A stretch of 6,547 nucleotides of DNA, taken from NCBI GenBank assembly GCA_016936335.1, contig JAFGXZ010000148.1, positions 1 to 6,547 on the forward strand, read 5' to 3'. A program made the position numbers and the translations under genes. This document shows positions 6,286-6,547 of this stretch, piece after piece. The notes beneath the pieces were generated by a model, which was not told where the DNA came from, did no database searches, and was given only the letters and a program-made list of their open reading frames with translations. Source of the stretch: Fidelibacterota bacterium (GTDB lineage: Bacteria > Fidelibacterota > UBA2242). The number at the start of each line of letters is the position of its first letter. The first letter of the stretch is position 1.

Positions 6286-6547
6286 CTACTCCTTTCCTGA
6301 ACTTTCTTCCTGGTTTAACCACTCTTTGGAAAATTGCATGCTTTGAACGAAATCTTCCTGTTTATCGTTCAAAACACAATCTATAACAGATGTCATTGCC
6401 TGTTTCATCTGACCAAATATTTCCTGTTTAAAGGGATTGAATTTCTGGATTAAATAGTACAACTCCGGGTTTTCATTAATAACACTGGACGCCGTTATCA
6501 TTTGCGATAAAAATGTGGTGCTGGCAATCTTTTTCAGCTCGTTGTAA
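6286..6547 (-). CDS. tyrA: Prephenate dehydrogenase, C-terminal fragment (cut by window edge)
   Basis: Only the last 86 codons lie in the window; the frame stays open to the right edge, so the Met at 6501 is internal and not the start. The translated segment runs YNELKKIASTTF, then a helix ending in NENPELYYLIQKFNP, then helices ending in FVQSMQFSKEWLNQ. This matches, from memory, the all-helical C-terminal dimerisation region of prephenate dehydrogenases. For example, E. coli TyrA has a QDPQLYADI segment followed by a DSFRKVEHWF segment. The family oxidatively decarboxylates prephenate to 4-hydroxyphenylpyruvate for tyrosine synthesis. The NAD-binding domain and active site are outside the window, so activity and any chorismate mutase fusion cannot be judged. 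Its place at the head of an aro operon supports the call. It ends in TAG, 3 nt before aroE and in the same frame. It appears more AT-rich than the genes downstream. Confidence 0.8.
   Translation of the reverse strand, partial: YNELKKIASTTFLSQMITASSVINENPELYYLIQKFNPFKQEIFGQMKQAMTSVIDCVLNDKQEDFVQSMQFSKEWLNQEESSGKE
6289..6295 (-). promoter_or_regulatory. Shine-Dalgarno site for aroE at the end of tyrA
   Basis: AAAGGAG (minus strand) is formed by the last sense codons of tyrA and sits directly before its TAG stop, 6 nt from the aroE TTG. The strong site supports the unusual TTG start and implies that the two genes are translationally coupled. Confidence 0.8.

Noticed and set aside
6286..6501. 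A small standalone 71-residue protein starting at the Met at 6501
   Set aside because: The frame is open further upstream to the window edge, and the upstream residues continue the prephenate dehydrogenase C-terminal pattern, so this is an internal Met of tyrA.
1..6547. CRISPR array, tRNA/rRNA, insertion sequence or defence system
   Set aside because: No direct repeat array, cloverleaf-like sequence, transposase or defence domain was seen. Nearly all of the window is shikimate-pathway coding sequence.

Overview
The window is a single, tightly packed operon on the minus strand that encodes every step of chorismate (shikimate pathway) biosynthesis. In transcription order, from high to low coordinates, it reads: the 3' end of a prephenate dehydrogenase gene (tyrA, cut by the window edge), aroE, aroC, a fused aroK-aroB gene, aroQ, an aroF-type DAHP synthase, and aroA. 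All seven reactions from erythrose-4-phosphate plus PEP to chorismate are covered by six genes: DAHP synthase (AroF), 3-dehydroquinate synthase (AroB half of AroKB), type II dehydroquinase (AroQ), shikimate dehydrogenase (AroE), shikimate kinase (AroK half of AroKB), EPSP synthase (AroA) and chorismate synthase (AroC). TyrA would then draw prephenate towards tyrosine.

The genes are nearly fused to one another. tyrA and aroE are separated by 3 nt and share a reading frame. aroE/aroC overlap by 8 bp, aroC/aroKB by 19 bp and aroKB/aroQ by 37 bp. There are 15 nt between aroQ and aroF, and aroF and aroA abut directly (TAA followed by ATG). Most starts have a clear Shine-Dalgarno site lying inside the preceding gene or on its stop codon, which suggests translational coupling. 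No promoter is visible because the first gene of the operon lies beyond the right edge. No intergenic stretch exceeds 76 nt.

The left end (1-76), downstream of aroA, holds an 11-bp hairpin built from two inverted copies of a TGTCATTGCGAG-like element. It resembles dispersed repeats seen in many environmental bacterial genomes. No intrinsic terminator with a T-tract is visible.

The organism is a bacterium of moderate GC content using ordinary Shine-Dalgarno initiation. A Thermotoga TM0343-like DAHP synthase with an N-terminal regulatory domain, an AroK-AroB fusion and a type II dehydroquinase together recall the Thermotoga maritima aro cluster as I remember it, with rearranged order. The composition does not demand a thermophile, and a candidate-phylum-type lineage is equally possible. 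I cannot name a taxon with confidence.

I see no undescribed system here. The most interesting details are an apparent reciprocal Ser/Asp exchange at the magnesium site of the shikimate kinase half, the same-frame tyrA/aroE junction, and the repeat hairpin at the operon end.
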